From Phyllobacterium sophorae (GTDB lineage Bacteria; Pseudomonadota; Alphaproteobacteria; Rhizobiales; Rhizobiaceae): a stretch of DNA of 64,000 nt. The DNA lies in NCBI RefSeq assembly GCF_003010965.1, contig NZ_PGGM01000013.1:148492-212491 (forward strand), written 5' to 3'. The notes beneath the pieces are model-generated. The model did no database searches. It saw only the letters and a program-made list of their open reading frames with translations, and had not been told where the DNA came from. A program made the position numbers and the translations under genes. Positions 9,441 through 18,280 of the stretch are shown piece by piece; the stretch's first letter is position 1; the number at the start of each line of letters is the position of its first letter.

Positions 9441-11861
9441 ATGACTGCAAGCAAACCAGCACAATCGCTGCCCGGAGCCGGATCAGAAACCCGGCCCGGC
9501 CTGCTTGCGAGCTACAGGCCCCTGCCCAATGTCGCCGACGAGATGATCGATCCGTCAGGCGCGGTCCGCCCCGGCTGGGAAACCCTGCTTCACACACTCG
9601 ACGAGATCGGCCCGGAAAAGCTTGCGACGCGCTTTGCCCGCGCCAATCAGTATTTGCATGATGCTGGCGTGTTTTACCGTGTCTATAACGAGAACGGTAC
9701 GCAGGAGCGCGAATGGCCGCTCGCCCACATTCCGATTTTGATCAATGAGGATGAATGGCGGTCGATCACCCTTGGCCTGACGCAGCGGGCCGACCTGCTC
9801 GAAGACATCGTTGCCGACGTTTACGGCGAGAACAAGCTGATACGGGACGGTTTGCTTCCCCCTGACCTGGTTGCCTCGAATCCGGAATTCCTGCATCCCG
9901 TGGCGGGGGTAAAGCCCGCGAGCGGTCATTTCCTGCATTTCTGTGCCTTTGAACTCGGGCGCGGGCCGAATGGTCAATGGTGGGTGCTTGGCGACCGGAC
10001 GCAGGCGCCGTCCGGTGCAGGTTTCGCGCTGGAGAACCGCGTCGCGACGACCCGCGCGCTGTCGGACATTTCGGGCGCCATGAATGTTCACCGGCTGGCG
10101 GGCTTCTTCAAGGATTTCCGCGACAGTTTGCAAGGGCTGATCAATAGTCCGCAAGGGCGCGCCGCGATCCTGACGCCCGGACCGAACAATGAAACCTATT
10201 TCGAACACGCCTACATCGCCCGCTACCTCGGCATCATGTTGCTGGAAGGCGATGACCTGACGGTCAGCAAGGGCAAGGTGATGGTGCGGACCGTTTCCGG
10301 TCTCAAGCCCGTCGATGTCCTTTGGCGGCGCATGGATGCTGCCTATGTGGACCCGCTGGAACTGAAGACCGATTCATGGATCGGCACGCCGGGCATGGTC
10401 GGCGCATTGCGCCGGCGCTCAGTCTCGCTGGTCAATGCGCTCGGATCGGGGATACTCGAAACCCGTGCACTGCTGGCTTTCCTGCCGGCCATTTCGCAGG
10501 CGCTGCACAATCGCGAACTCGCATTGCCGAGCATCGCGACCTGGTGGTGCGGGCAAGAGAAGGAGTGCAAGCATGTGATCGACCGGCTCGACCAGATGAT
10601 GGTCGGTCCAGCAATGTCGACGCGGCTGCCCTTCGAGGATGGCAATGTAACGGTACTTGGTTCCAGCCTCGACGACGTAGCGCGCCAGGGGCTGCTTGCC
10701 AGATTGCAGAAGGACGGGCGCGGGCTGGTCGGCCAGGAGGCCATCAAACTCTCGACTACGCCGGTCTATGTCGACGGCAGGCTCGAGCCGCGGCCATTCG
10801 TGCTGCGCGTCTTTGCGGCACGGCACAAGGATGGCTGGAGCTTCATGCCGGGAGGATTTGCCCGGGTCGGTTTCACGCTCGATACCGCTGCGATCGCCAT
10901 GCAGAGGGGCGGACAGGCCGCCGACGTCTGGATCACCTCGAGCGGTCCGGTCGCCAAGGATACGCTTCTGCCACGTGAGGACGATACGTTCCGGCGCAAT
11001 GTGCCGGGGACGCTGCCAAGCCGCGCTGCCGAAAACCTGATGTGGATGGGCCGCTACATTGAGCGCGCGGAAGGGACGGCGCGTATCCTGCGTGCCTGTC
11101 ATGCGCGCTATGCCGAGGCGGCCAATATGGAACTGCCGCTGCTGGCGGAAATGCGCGATTACCTGAAGCCGCTGGGCGTCAATCTCGATACCGCCATTCC
11201 CAAGGGGCTGCAGCGCTCCATCGATGGCGCGATGCTCAGCGCCGGACGCATTCGCGACAGATTTTCGCCCGATGGCTGGCTGGCCCTGCGCGATCTGTCG
11301 AAGACGATCCATCGTTTTCAGGACGTCGTATCACCTGGCGACGACACTACGCGTGCCATGACGATCATCCTGCGCAAGCTCGCCGGTTTCTCCGGTCTCG
11401 TGCATGAAAACATGTATCGCTTTACCGGCTGGCGTTTTCTCGAAATCGGCCGCCGGCTCGAGCGCGGCATTCAGATGGCGCGGATCCTGGCGACGTTGTC
11501 GCGCCATGATGCGGCGGATGGCGCGCTGGAAATGCTGCTGGAGATCGGCGACAGCGTCATGACTCACCGGCGGCAGTACAGCGTTTATTCCGGCCGGATC
11601 AGTGTCCTTGATCTGCTGGCGCTCGATCCGCTCAACCCGCGTTCGATCATCTTCCAGCTCGATGCGCTGAAGACGGAGTTCAGCCTGCTGCCGTCGCGAG
11701 AGGCGGGTGCCAACATGCCGGCGTTTTCCAAGAAGGTGTTGCGCCTCCACACGGATCTCGCGATCATGGAGGCAACCGACCTGACGCCGGAAAAACTCGG
11801 CACGCTCGCCTTCGAAATCGGCACGCTGTCCGATACGATTTCCGATACCTATTTCGCGTGA
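9441..11861 (+). CDS. Circularly permuted ATP-grasp / alpha-E domain protein (DUF404-DUF407-DUF403)
   Basis: An 806-residue fusion. Roughly residues 50-480 are the circularly permuted type 2 ATP-grasp domain (DUF404/DUF407), with LTPGPNNETYFEHAYIAR and VDVLWRRMD as typical segments. From about residue 520 is the alpha-helical alpha-E domain (DUF403), beginning at PSRAAENLMWMGRYIERAEG. ATP-grasp enzymes of this kind are predicted to ligate amino acids or peptides. The ATG at 9441 was used; a TTG at 9423 overlapping the previous stop (TTGA) is an alternative with a better placed GAGAAGG. The gene is sandwiched between two transglutaminase genes with almost no spacing. Confidence 0.85.
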   Translation: MTASKPAQSLPGAGSETRPGLLASYRPLPNVADEMIDPSGAVRPGWETLLHTLDEIGPEKLATRFARANQYLHDAGVFYRVYNENGTQEREWPLAHIPILINEDEWRSITLGLTQRADLLEDIVADVYGENKLIRDGLLPPDLVASNPEFLHPVAGVKPASGHFLHFCAFELGRGPNGQWWVLGDRTQAPSGAGFALENRVATTRALSDISGAMNVHRLAGFFKDFRDSLQGLINSPQGRAAILTPGPNNETYFEHAYIARYLGIMLLEGDDLTVSKGKVMVRTVSGLKPVDVLWRRMDAAYVDPLELKTDSWIGTPGMVGALRRRSVSLVNALGSGILETRALLAFLPAISQALHNRELALPSIATWWCGQEKECKHVIDRLDQMMVGPAMSTRLPFEDGNVTVLGSSLDDVARQGLLARLQKDGRGLVGQEAIKLSTTPVYVDGRLEPRPFVLRVFAARHKDGWSFMPGGFARVGFTLDTAAIAMQRGGQAADVWITSSGPVAKDTLLPREDDTFRRNVPGTLPSRAAENLMWMGRYIERAEGTARILRACHARYAEAANMELPLLAEMRDYLKPLGVNLDTAIPKGLQRSIDGAMLSAGRIRDRFSPDGWLALRDLSKTIHRFQDVVSPGDDTTRAMTIILRKLAGFSGLVHENMYRFTGWRFLEIGRRLERGIQMARILATLSRHDAADGALEMLLEIGDSVMTHRRQYSVYSGRISVLDLLALDPLNPRSIIFQLDALKTEFSLLPSREAGANMPAFSKKVLRLHTDLAIMEATDLTPEKLGTLAFEIGTLSDTISDTYFA

Positions 11862-11873
11862 GGGTTGCGACGC

Positions 11874-12752
11874 ATGCTTTATAACATCCGTCTTCACCTC
11901 CATTACGACTACGAGCGGTCGGCAGCGGGCGGGCGGCATCATATCCGCGTCATGCCCCAGACAATGACGGGTGTCCAGCGCGTGATAGCTTCCAGCCTCT
12001 CCTTCGATCCGGTCTCGACAGAGCGGTCGGAATTCACGGACTTCTTTTCGAACACTGTCACCTCGATTGTCTATCGCAATCCGCATGAGACGCTGGACGT
12101 GACAATGACCGCCCGTGTCAATGTAACCCGTCCGCCAAACATGCTTGATGTTTCGCCCGATCTCGCCGGCCTGCAACGGGAGATCCGTAGCGTCTGGTCG
12201 ATTGCAGCCGATGCGCCGCATCACTTCCTGACCAGCAGCGCCCATGCAACGATCGATCCGGAAATCACGGCCTATGCGGCGAAGAGCCTTGCAGGTACAC
12301 GCACGGTAATGGAAGCGGTCAAACATCTGAACAATCGTATCCATGCTGACTTCACCTATGAATCCGACGTCACCGATGTGAGAACGAATGCGCGCCAGGC
12401 GTTCGATCTCCGGGCAGGGGTGTGTCAGGATTTCAGCCATGTCATGATCGCCGGCCTGCGCGGCATCGGCATCCCGGCCGGGTATGTCAGCGGCTTCCTG
12501 CGCACCATTCCGCCACCCGGCGAGGAACGGCTCGAGGGCGCTGATGCAATGCATGCCTGGGTTCGCGTGTGGTGCGGACGCGAGGCTGGCTGGCAGGAGT
12601 TCGACCCGACCAACGCCATGATTGCCGGCAACGACCATATTACTATCGGCTACGGCCGCGACTATGCGGATGTGTCGCCGATTGTCGGCGTCCTCAAGAC
12701 CAGCGGCTCGCAGGAGGGCAAGCAGTCGGTCGACGTCATTCCGCTGGAGTGA
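11874..12752 (+). CDS. Transglutaminase family protein
   Basis: A 292-residue protein with the bacterial transglutaminase N-terminal domain (MLYNIRLHLHYDYERSAAGG) and a core with Cys in RAGVCQDFSHV, His in DAMHAWVRVW and Asp in EFDPTNA, the classical Cys-His-Asp triad. Such proteins act as peptidases or cross-linking enzymes. GAGGG lies 8 bases before the ATG. It starts 12 bp after the ATP-grasp gene, so the three genes form one operon. Homologous clusters often also contain the proteasome-like Anbu protease; none follows here. Confidence 0.85.
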   Translation: MLYNIRLHLHYDYERSAAGGRHHIRVMPQTMTGVQRVIASSLSFDPVSTERSEFTDFFSNTVTSIVYRNPHETLDVTMTARVNVTRPPNMLDVSPDLAGLQREIRSVWSIAADAPHHFLTSSAHATIDPEITAYAAKSLAGTRTVMEAVKHLNNRIHADFTYESDVTDVRTNARQAFDLRAGVCQDFSHVMIAGLRGIGIPAGYVSGFLRTIPPPGEERLEGADAMHAWVRVWCGREAGWQEFDPTNAMIAGNDHITIGYGRDYADVSPIVGVLKTSGSQEGKQSVDVIPLE

Positions 12753-12787
12753 GGGGTGGAAGAGCGAGGCCGAGCCTCGACGCTTGC

Positions 12788-12813
12788 CATCTCTCCCGCA
12801 AGGGGAGGGATAA
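12788..12813. repeat. Solo terminus of the mosaic repeat
   Basis: CATCTCTCCCGCAAGGGGAG followed by GGATAA is one isolated terminal hairpin of the dispersed repeat, without hairpins A or B. It lies 35 bp after the transglutaminase stop and may serve as a stem-loop at the transcript end. The surrounding 180-bp gap up to the aminotransferase gene holds nothing else that I recognise. Confidence 0.6.
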
Positions 12814-12933
12814 TCGGCATCAACGTTTCCTGAATTATTGGAATGGTTTTTCTTGGTTTCCGGCAATACGGAGAATAAGGTCTGCATCCTGAGCAGATTA
12901 TCAAGAATGGGATGAAATTCCGAAGTGCGATCA

Positions 12934-14046
12934 ATGCTTCCCATCCCGCCGCTCATGCTCACCACCGGACCAGTGCCGGCCTATCCCGAAGTGCTCGCCG
13001 CGCTTGGCAAGCCGGTGCTCTATGATTATCACCCGGCGTTCCAGACCTACTATGCCGGCGTCGTCGAGAAGCTGCGGCAGGCGTTGAGGACCGACAATGA
13101 TCCGGTGATCATGCAGGGCGAGGCCATCCTTGGCATCGAGGCTGCGGCCGCGGCACTCATTGCCAGAAACGACGTGGTTCTCAACCTGGTTTCGGGTGTC
13201 TATGGCAAGGGTTTCGCTACCTGGGCGGCGCGATATGGGAAGGAAGTCGTTGAACTTGCCGTGCCCTATGACGAGATCATTGACGCTCAAGCGGTGCGCG
13301 AGGTCTTGCGCAGGCGTCCTGACATTTCAGTCGTGTCGCTATGTCATCACGATACACCGTCCGGCACGCTCAATCCCTTGCATGAAATCGGGGCGGTTGT
13401 CGCCGAGCACGGCGCTTATCTGATCGTCGATGCCGTATCGTCATTCGCCGGCATGGATACGCATCCACAAGATGCACATGCGGACATTTTCATCACCTCG
13501 CCTTCGAAATGTCTCGGCAGCACACCCGGTCTCAGTCTCATCGCTGTCACCGAACGCGCCTGGGCGAAGGTCGAGGCCAATCCCGATGCGCCGCGCGGCT
13601 CGTTCCTCAGCCTTCTTGCATGGAAGGGGGCGTCGGAGGCCGGCAAGCCTTTCCCGGTAACGCCATCCATCGCCGAAATATACGCACTGGACGCAGCGCT
13701 CGATCGCTACACGAGGGAAGGTCCGGCCAATGTATGGATACGCCATGCACAAACGGCCCTGGTCGCACGCCAAGGATTACTCGGGCTTGGCCTCGCACTG
13801 TGGCCGAAGCAAGAGGCCTGGTGCGCCCCGACGGCGACTGCCTTTAAAGTACCTGAGGGCATCAGCGACGTAACGCTTCGGGACAGCCTGTTGCAGGACC
13901 ACGGCATACTGGTCTCGCTTGGGCGCGGCGAGACCGCAGGCAAGATCCTGCGCATCGGCCATATGGGAGCTTCCGCCGAGCCGGCTTTTGCCCGCACCAT
14001 CATTTCCGCACTGAGCGGTATTCTATCCCGAACCCCTGCCGAATAA
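12934..14046 (+). CDS. Class V aminotransferase, pyridoxamine-pyruvate aminotransferase-like
   Basis: A 370-residue PLP-fold aminotransferase. It closely resembles what I recall of Mesorhizobium loti pyridoxamine-pyruvate aminotransferase: GPVPAYPEVLAALGKPVLYD, VSGVYGKGFATWAARYG, SLCHHDTPSGTLNP, AYLIVDAVSSFAGMD, the lysine region TSPSKCLGSTPGL, and the C-terminal GRGETAGK...RIGHMG arginines. That enzyme converts pyridoxamine plus pyruvate to pyridoxal plus alanine without bound PLP. Alanine-glyoxylate aminotransferase is the close alternative. The ATG at 12934 was used; a GTG lies 9 bp upstream. It is 13 bp before a peptide-type binding protein gene, so it probably acts on an imported compound. 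Confidence 0.68.
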   Translation: MLPIPPLMLTTGPVPAYPEVLAALGKPVLYDYHPAFQTYYAGVVEKLRQALRTDNDPVIMQGEAILGIEAAAAALIARNDVVLNLVSGVYGKGFATWAARYGKEVVELAVPYDEIIDAQAVREVLRRRPDISVVSLCHHDTPSGTLNPLHEIGAVVAEHGAYLIVDAVSSFAGMDTHPQDAHADIFITSPSKCLGSTPGLSLIAVTERAWAKVEANPDAPRGSFLSLLAWKGASEAGKPFPVTPSIAEIYALDAALDRYTREGPANVWIRHAQTALVARQGLLGLGLALWPKQEAWCAPTATAFKVPEGISDVTLRDSLLQDHGILVSLGRGETAGKILRIGHMGASAEPAFARTIISALSGILSRTPAE

Positions 14047-14059
14047 GAGGATTGCAACA

Positions 14060-15676
14060 ATGTCCCGTATCCTGTTGAACCGACGCGCTTTTCTCGCCAC
14101 GACCGCCAGCATCGGGGCGATGACGATCCTGTCTGACCTGAGCTGGGCACAATCGGCAACACCTGCGAAGGGTGGGCGTCTGGTTGTCGCTGGCGATAGT
14201 GAGCCCGCCAACCTCAATCCGGCCATCGTTGCCTCGAACGGTGTGTTCTTCGTCGCCAGCAAGGTCATCGAGCCGTTGGCCGAACAATCCTATGACGGCA
14301 AGGACGGGCTGTCGCCGCGCCTCGCCACATCCTGGGAAGGGTCCGCTGACGGTTTGACGGTGACGTTCAAGCTGCGCGAGGGTGTGACCTGGCATGATGG
14401 CAAGCCGTTCACCTCGGCCGACGTTGCGTTTTCGGCCCTTGAGGTCTGGAAGAAACTGCAAAATCTTGGCCGCGTGGTTTTCAAGAACCTCGAAAGCGTC
14501 GAGACGCCGGACGAGCACACCGCGATCTTCAGATTCTCGCAACCGACACCATTCCAGCTCATCCGCAACGCTCTGCCGGTGGTAACCTCGGTCGTGCCGA
14601 AGCATGTCTATGAGGGGACGGACATCGCCAAGAATCCGGCCAATCAGCAGCTCGTTGGAACAGGTCCATTCAAGTTCGGCGAGCACAAGCCCGGCGAATA
14701 TTATCTGCTCAAGCGCAATGACGCCTATTGGCAAAAGGACGAGCCGCTGCTGGATGAGATCGTCTACCAGTTCCTGCCTGACCGCGCTGCAGCGGGCAAT
14801 GCGCTGGAAGCCGAGCAGATACAGCTTGCGGGTTTCTCCGCCGTCCCGCTTGCCGATCTGGACCGTATATCCAAGGTGCCGGGCCTGAAGGTCTATTCCA
14901 ATGGCTATGAAGGGCTGACCTATCAGCTGATCGTCGAGATCAATCATCGCCGCAAGGAGCTTGCCGACGTCAAGGTACGGCAGGCGCTTGCCCATGCAAT
15001 CGATCATGATTTCGTCGTCAAGACCATTTTCCTCGGCTATGCCAAGTCATCGACGGGACCGGTCCCCGCCTACGACAAGACTTTCTATGAGCCGGATGTG
15101 ACCAAATATGCCTTCGACCCGGCCAAGGCGGAAGCGCTGCTCGATGAAGCCGGCTACAAGCGTGGAGCAGACGGCAAACGCTTCAAGCTGAAGCTTTTGC
15201 CCGCGCCATTCTTCAACGAAACCAAGCAGTTAGGCGATTATCTTCGTCAGGCTTTGGCCAAGGTCGGGATCGATGCGCAGGTGGTCAGCAATGATACCCC
15301 CGCGCATCTGAAGGCGGTCTATACCGACCATGATTTCGACATCACGGTCGCGACGCCGGTCTATCGCTCCGACCCGGCGATTTCCACCACGATCCTGTTC
15401 GAAAGCGGCCTGCCTGCGGGTGTGCCGTTCTCCAACCAGTATGGCTATGCCAATCCGGAAGTGGACAAGCTGATCAAGGAGGCTGCATCAACTGTCGATG
15501 CGGAAAAGCGCGCCGGACTCTACAAGGAACTGCAGAAGAAAGCCGCCGACGACCTGCCGCTGATCAATGTCGCCGAGTTTTCCTTCATCACCGTGGCGCG
15601 CGACACTGTGCAGAACGTCTCCGACAACCCGCGCTGGGCCGTGTCGAACTGGGCGAATGTGTGGGTGAAGGGGTAG
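14060..15676 (+). CDS. ABC transporter substrate-binding protein, family 5 (peptide/opine/nickel type)
   Basis: A 538-residue periplasmic protein with a twin-arginine-like signal (NRRAFLATTASIG...SWAQ), so export may be by TAT. The SBP_bac_5 fold is shown by LATSWEGSADGLTVTFKLRE, GVTWHDGKPFTSADVAFS, VGTGPFKFGEHKPGEYY and VRQALAHAIDH. Members bind di- and oligopeptides, opines or nickel complexes. It lies 13 bp after the aminotransferase gene. The permease and ATPase genes that should complete the importer start only after an intervening opposite-strand vapBC pair. The ligand is unknown. Confidence 0.85.
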   Translation: MSRILLNRRAFLATTASIGAMTILSDLSWAQSATPAKGGRLVVAGDSEPANLNPAIVASNGVFFVASKVIEPLAEQSYDGKDGLSPRLATSWEGSADGLTVTFKLREGVTWHDGKPFTSADVAFSALEVWKKLQNLGRVVFKNLESVETPDEHTAIFRFSQPTPFQLIRNALPVVTSVVPKHVYEGTDIAKNPANQQLVGTGPFKFGEHKPGEYYLLKRNDAYWQKDEPLLDEIVYQFLPDRAAAGNALEAEQIQLAGFSAVPLADLDRISKVPGLKVYSNGYEGLTYQLIVEINHRRKELADVKVRQALAHAIDHDFVVKTIFLGYAKSSTGPVPAYDKTFYEPDVTKYAFDPAKAEALLDEAGYKRGADGKRFKLKLLPAPFFNETKQLGDYLRQALAKVGIDAQVVSNDTPAHLKAVYTDHDFDITVATPVYRSDPAISTTILFESGLPAGVPFSNQYGYANPEVDKLIKEAASTVDAEKRAGLYKELQKKAADDLPLINVAEFSFITVARDTVQNVSDNPRWAVSNWANVWVKG

Positions 15677-15694
15677 GGGGATATTGTTAGATAG

Positions 15695-16096
15695 CTAGAT
15701 GGTCCAGTCTTCGACCTTCAGGCCCTCCACCCTTTGAAACTCGCGAACATTGTTGGTTATGAGAATCAGGTCGCGGGCTTTTGCCTGGCCCGCGATGAGC
15801 ACATCGTAAGGCCCTATGGGCTGGCCGGCCTGTGCCAGCGTGCTGCGCAGCTCTCCCGATACCCGCGCATCTTCCTGATCAAACTCCAAAATGGGAAAAT
15901 CGAGAAGAAGCAGACGGAGAGCTTCCAGGTTGAAGGAAATCTTTTGGCTCTTGTAGACACCGAAATAGAGCTCATGCGCGACGACCGAAGGGATACCAAT
16001 CTCCCCCTCGCGCTTTTCAAGGATGAGGCGGACCAAGCCGTCCGATTTCCGCGAGACCAACTGAATTACAGCATTGGTATCAAGCACATAGCGCAT
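15695..16096 (-). CDS. vapC: VapC toxin (PIN-domain ribonuclease)
   Basis: A 133-residue PIN-domain protein of a type II toxin-antitoxin pair. Acidic active-site residues sit in YVLDTNAVIQLV (first Asp), SVVAHELYFGVY (Glu), GPYDVLIAGQA (Asp) and ILITNNVREF. VapC toxins cleave tRNA or rRNA. The true start ATG at 16096 overlaps the vapB stop (TGATG). The pair lies head-on between the binding-protein and permease genes of an ABC operon, which looks like an insertion. Confidence 0.88.
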   Translation of the reverse strand: MRYVLDTNAVIQLVSRKSDGLVRLILEKREGEIGIPSVVAHELYFGVYKSQKISFNLEALRLLLLDFPILEFDQEDARVSGELRSTLAQAGQPIGPYDVLIAGQAKARDLILITNNVREFQRVEGLKVEDWTI

Positions 16097-16356
16097 CATT
16101 TGAACAACGTGTCCAATTCCGGCCGCTCCTGCGCCGCGGGTTGCTCGCGACCGCCGTCCAGAAAGTCTGGGCTGAAGCCATGATCGAGGGCCGCTTTGAG
16201 CGAACTCCATGCCTGCTTGTCGGCCTTGTGGGGACGCAGGATAAGAGCATCGCCCTCGCGCGAAATTTCAACTTCCTCGACATTCAAGCGGAATTCCTTC
16301 GGCAGGCGTACAGCCTGCGAATTCCCGGAGTTAAATACTTTTGCAATCTGCGGCAT
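16096..16356 (-). CDS. vapB: VapB antitoxin, AbrB/SpoVT-fold type
   Basis: An 86-residue antitoxin. The N-terminal half (MPQIAKVFNSGNSQAVRLPK, then EFRL) is the swapped-hairpin AbrB DNA-binding domain seen in many VapB proteins. The C-terminal half would wrap the VapC toxin. The ATG at 16356 was chosen because the family motif starts there; the open frame runs about 100 bases further with no support. A perfect inverted repeat lies 22 bp upstream, suiting autoregulation by the VapBC complex. Confidence 0.87.
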   Translation of the reverse strand: MPQIAKVFNSGNSQAVRLPKEFRLNVEEVEISREGDALILRPHKADKQAWSSLKAALDHGFSPDFLDGGREQPAAQERPELDTLFK

Positions 16357-16377
16357 GTTCGTATTCCTCGACAAAAA

Positions 16378-16399
16378 GTATATACGAGTGTGTATATAC
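16378..16399. promoter_or_regulatory. vapBC operator
   Basis: Two GTATATAC arms (16378-16385 and 16392-16399) separated by six bases (GAGTGT). Each arm is itself palindromic, and the pair forms a perfect inverted repeat. It is directly upstream of vapB on the minus strand, in the promoter zone. The second vapBC module at 25.3 kb has arms of the same type with the same six-base spacer. Confidence 0.7.
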
Positions 16400-16487
16400 C
16401 TTTTGGCCGTATAGTACAAACCCGTTTGTTTTCCAGAGCCAATCCCTCTAGACTCCAAACCTGTTCGCCTGACAGCCGGAGCAATTC

Positions 16488-17468
16488 TTGCCGCCTTTCG
16501 TTTCCTTTTTCCTGAGACGCCTTCTTGGTGCGCTTCCGGTTCTTATCGTGGTGCTGGTTGGCAGCTTCCTGCTGCTTGAGGCCGCTTCCGGCGATGCGGT
16601 CGATTCCTATGTGGCGCGGTCCGGCGCCATGGATGCCGAGCAAATGGCGCAGTTGCGGCAGGAATGGGGGCTTGATCAGGGGCCGCTCCACCGTTTCAGG
16701 GCCTATGCATCGGCGCTGGCGCAAGGCGATCTCGGCTGGTCCACCGCCTTCGAGCGGCCCGTTGGCTCGGTGATTGCCGAGCGCCTGCCGGTCACGCTGC
16801 TGCTCATGGGTATTGCCACGGCGCTGGCTTTCTTCCTTGGTTCCCTGCTCGGCGTTCTCGCTGGCGCAAGACCTGGATCGTTTCGCGACCGTTTCCTCTC
16901 CATTACATCGCTGGCGCTTTATGCGGTGCCGGGTTTCTGGCTTGGCCTGGTCCTGATCGTGATCTTTGCCGTGGACCTGCGCTGGCTTCCCATCGGCGGT
17001 ATCGAGACCGTCGCTTCCGGCAAATCCGGCCTGGCGCGTATCGGCGATATCGCCGCCCATCTGGTCTTGCCCGTCGCGTCACTCGCCATGGTCTATATGG
17101 CGCTCTACCTGCGGCTGATGCGTGACCGCATGGGCGAAATCTGGCGCGATCCCTTCGTCAGGGCTTTGGAAGCGCGAGGCCTCAGCCGCCGGCGCATCGT
17201 CTGGCGCCACGTCGCCCGAAACGCCGTGCTGCCGGTTGTGACCATGCTGGGATTGCAGGCGGCAGCGATGCTGGGCGGCAGTGTCGTGGTGGAAAGCGTC
17301 TTCGCCATTCCGGGCTTCGGCCGCCTCGCCGCGGAAGCCGTGGCGCGCCGGGATACGCCGCTGCTGCTCGGTGTGATCCTGTGCAGTGCCGTCACCGTAA
17401 TCATCGCCAATCTCCTCGTCGATCTTGCCTATGGCAAGCTCGATCCTCGTGTGAGGGCCGGGCGATGA
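16488..17468 (+). CDS. ABC transporter permease, DppB type
   Basis: A 326-residue inner-membrane permease of the peptide-transporter class, with an N-terminal helix (FFLRRLLGALPVLIVVLVGS) and the binding-protein-dependent transport signature EARGLSRRRIVWRHVARNAV late in the chain. TTG at 16488 is the start; it is the first start codon after an in-frame TGA, and GGAG stands six bases before it. The next permease overlaps by four bases. Together with the binding protein at 14060 it should form one importer, although vapBC lies between them. Confidence 0.85.
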   Translation: MPPFVSFFLRRLLGALPVLIVVLVGSFLLLEAASGDAVDSYVARSGAMDAEQMAQLRQEWGLDQGPLHRFRAYASALAQGDLGWSTAFERPVGSVIAERLPVTLLLMGIATALAFFLGSLLGVLAGARPGSFRDRFLSITSLALYAVPGFWLGLVLIVIFAVDLRWLPIGGIETVASGKSGLARIGDIAAHLVLPVASLAMVYMALYLRLMRDRMGEIWRDPFVRALEARGLSRRRIVWRHVARNAVLPVVTMLGLQAAAMLGGSVVVESVFAIPGFGRLAAEAVARRDTPLLLGVILCSAVTVIIANLLVDLAYGKLDPRVRAGR

Positions 17469-18280
17469 TCTTCTGGAGACAGATGAACTTCGAGGGGCGC
17501 GCCGGTTTGATTTTGCTCGCGATCCTTGTCCTGATGGCGCTGCTGGCACCCTTGCTTGCGCCCGGCGATCCGCTGGCCATTACCGGCGAGCCGATGCTGC
17601 GGCCATTCACATCCGGGACGCACATGCTTGGGACTGACCGGCTCGGCCGCGACGTGCTTGCGGGTCTGTTGCATGGAACGCGCACCACACTGCTTGTTGC
17701 TTTCTCTTCGGCGGCAGTCGCGCTGATCGCCGGCAGCATCGTTGGCACGCTCGCGGGTTTCCTCGGAGGCATTGCCGATACGGTGCTGATGCGCATTACC
17801 GAGGCTTTTCAGACCGTTCCCGGGTTCCTTCTGGCGCTTGCATCGATCAGCGTGACTGGACCGAGCGTCGCGACACTGATTTTCGCCATCAGCCTTGGCA
17901 ACTGGACCCAGGCCGCCCGTGTGACCCGCGCCGAGGTCTTGTCCCTGCGCGAGCGTGATTTTGTCGCCGCCGCGCGAACACTCGGCATGCGGCCGCTGGA
18001 GATCGCCTTTCGCGAGATATTGCCCAATGCCTTCGGCCCGACAGCTTCGCTTGCCGCCATATCCGTCGCAGCTGCCATTCTGATCGAGGCGGCACTGTCG
18101 TTCCTCGGTTTTGGCGACCCGAACCGCGTGACCTGGGGCAGCATGATCGCGGAAGGGCGTGCCGTGTTGCGCGCCGCGCCCTATCTGTCGATCGTTCCGG
18201 GATTGGCACTGGTCATTACCGTCCTCGGTATTCACCTGATCGGCCGGGGGCTCTCACGCACCGAGAGGCTGCAGCCATGA
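17465..18280 (+). CDS. ABC transporter permease, DppC type
   Basis: A 271-residue second permease. MLGTDRLGRDVLAGLLHGTR near residue 60 is the hallmark of DppC/OppC proteins, and VAAARTLGMRPLEIAFREIL is the loop that contacts the ATPase. The start ATG overlaps the previous stop (ATGA), as does its own stop with the next gene, so these four transporter genes are translationally coupled. Confidence 0.86.
   Translation: MIFWRQMNFEGRAGLILLAILVLMALLAPLLAPGDPLAITGEPMLRPFTSGTHMLGTDRLGRDVLAGLLHGTRTTLLVAFSSAAVALIAGSIVGTLAGFLGGIADTVLMRITEAFQTVPGFLLALASISVTGPSVATLIFAISLGNWTQAARVTRAEVLSLRERDFVAAARTLGMRPLEIAFREILPNAFGPTASLAAISVAAAILIEAALSFLGFGDPNRVTWGSMIAEGRAVLRAAPYLSIVPGLALVITVLGIHLIGRGLSRTERLQP

Noticed and set aside
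8473..9597. A 374-codon minus-strand frame
   Set aside because: It spans the junction of two well-supported plus-strand genes and has no recognisable motif.
11331..12965. A 544-codon minus-strand frame
   Set aside because: Shadow of the ATP-grasp and transglutaminase genes; no family features.
12753..14046. Search for an Anbu protease after the transglutaminase cluster
   Set aside because: The next gene is clearly a class V aminotransferase, so Anbu is not in this locus.
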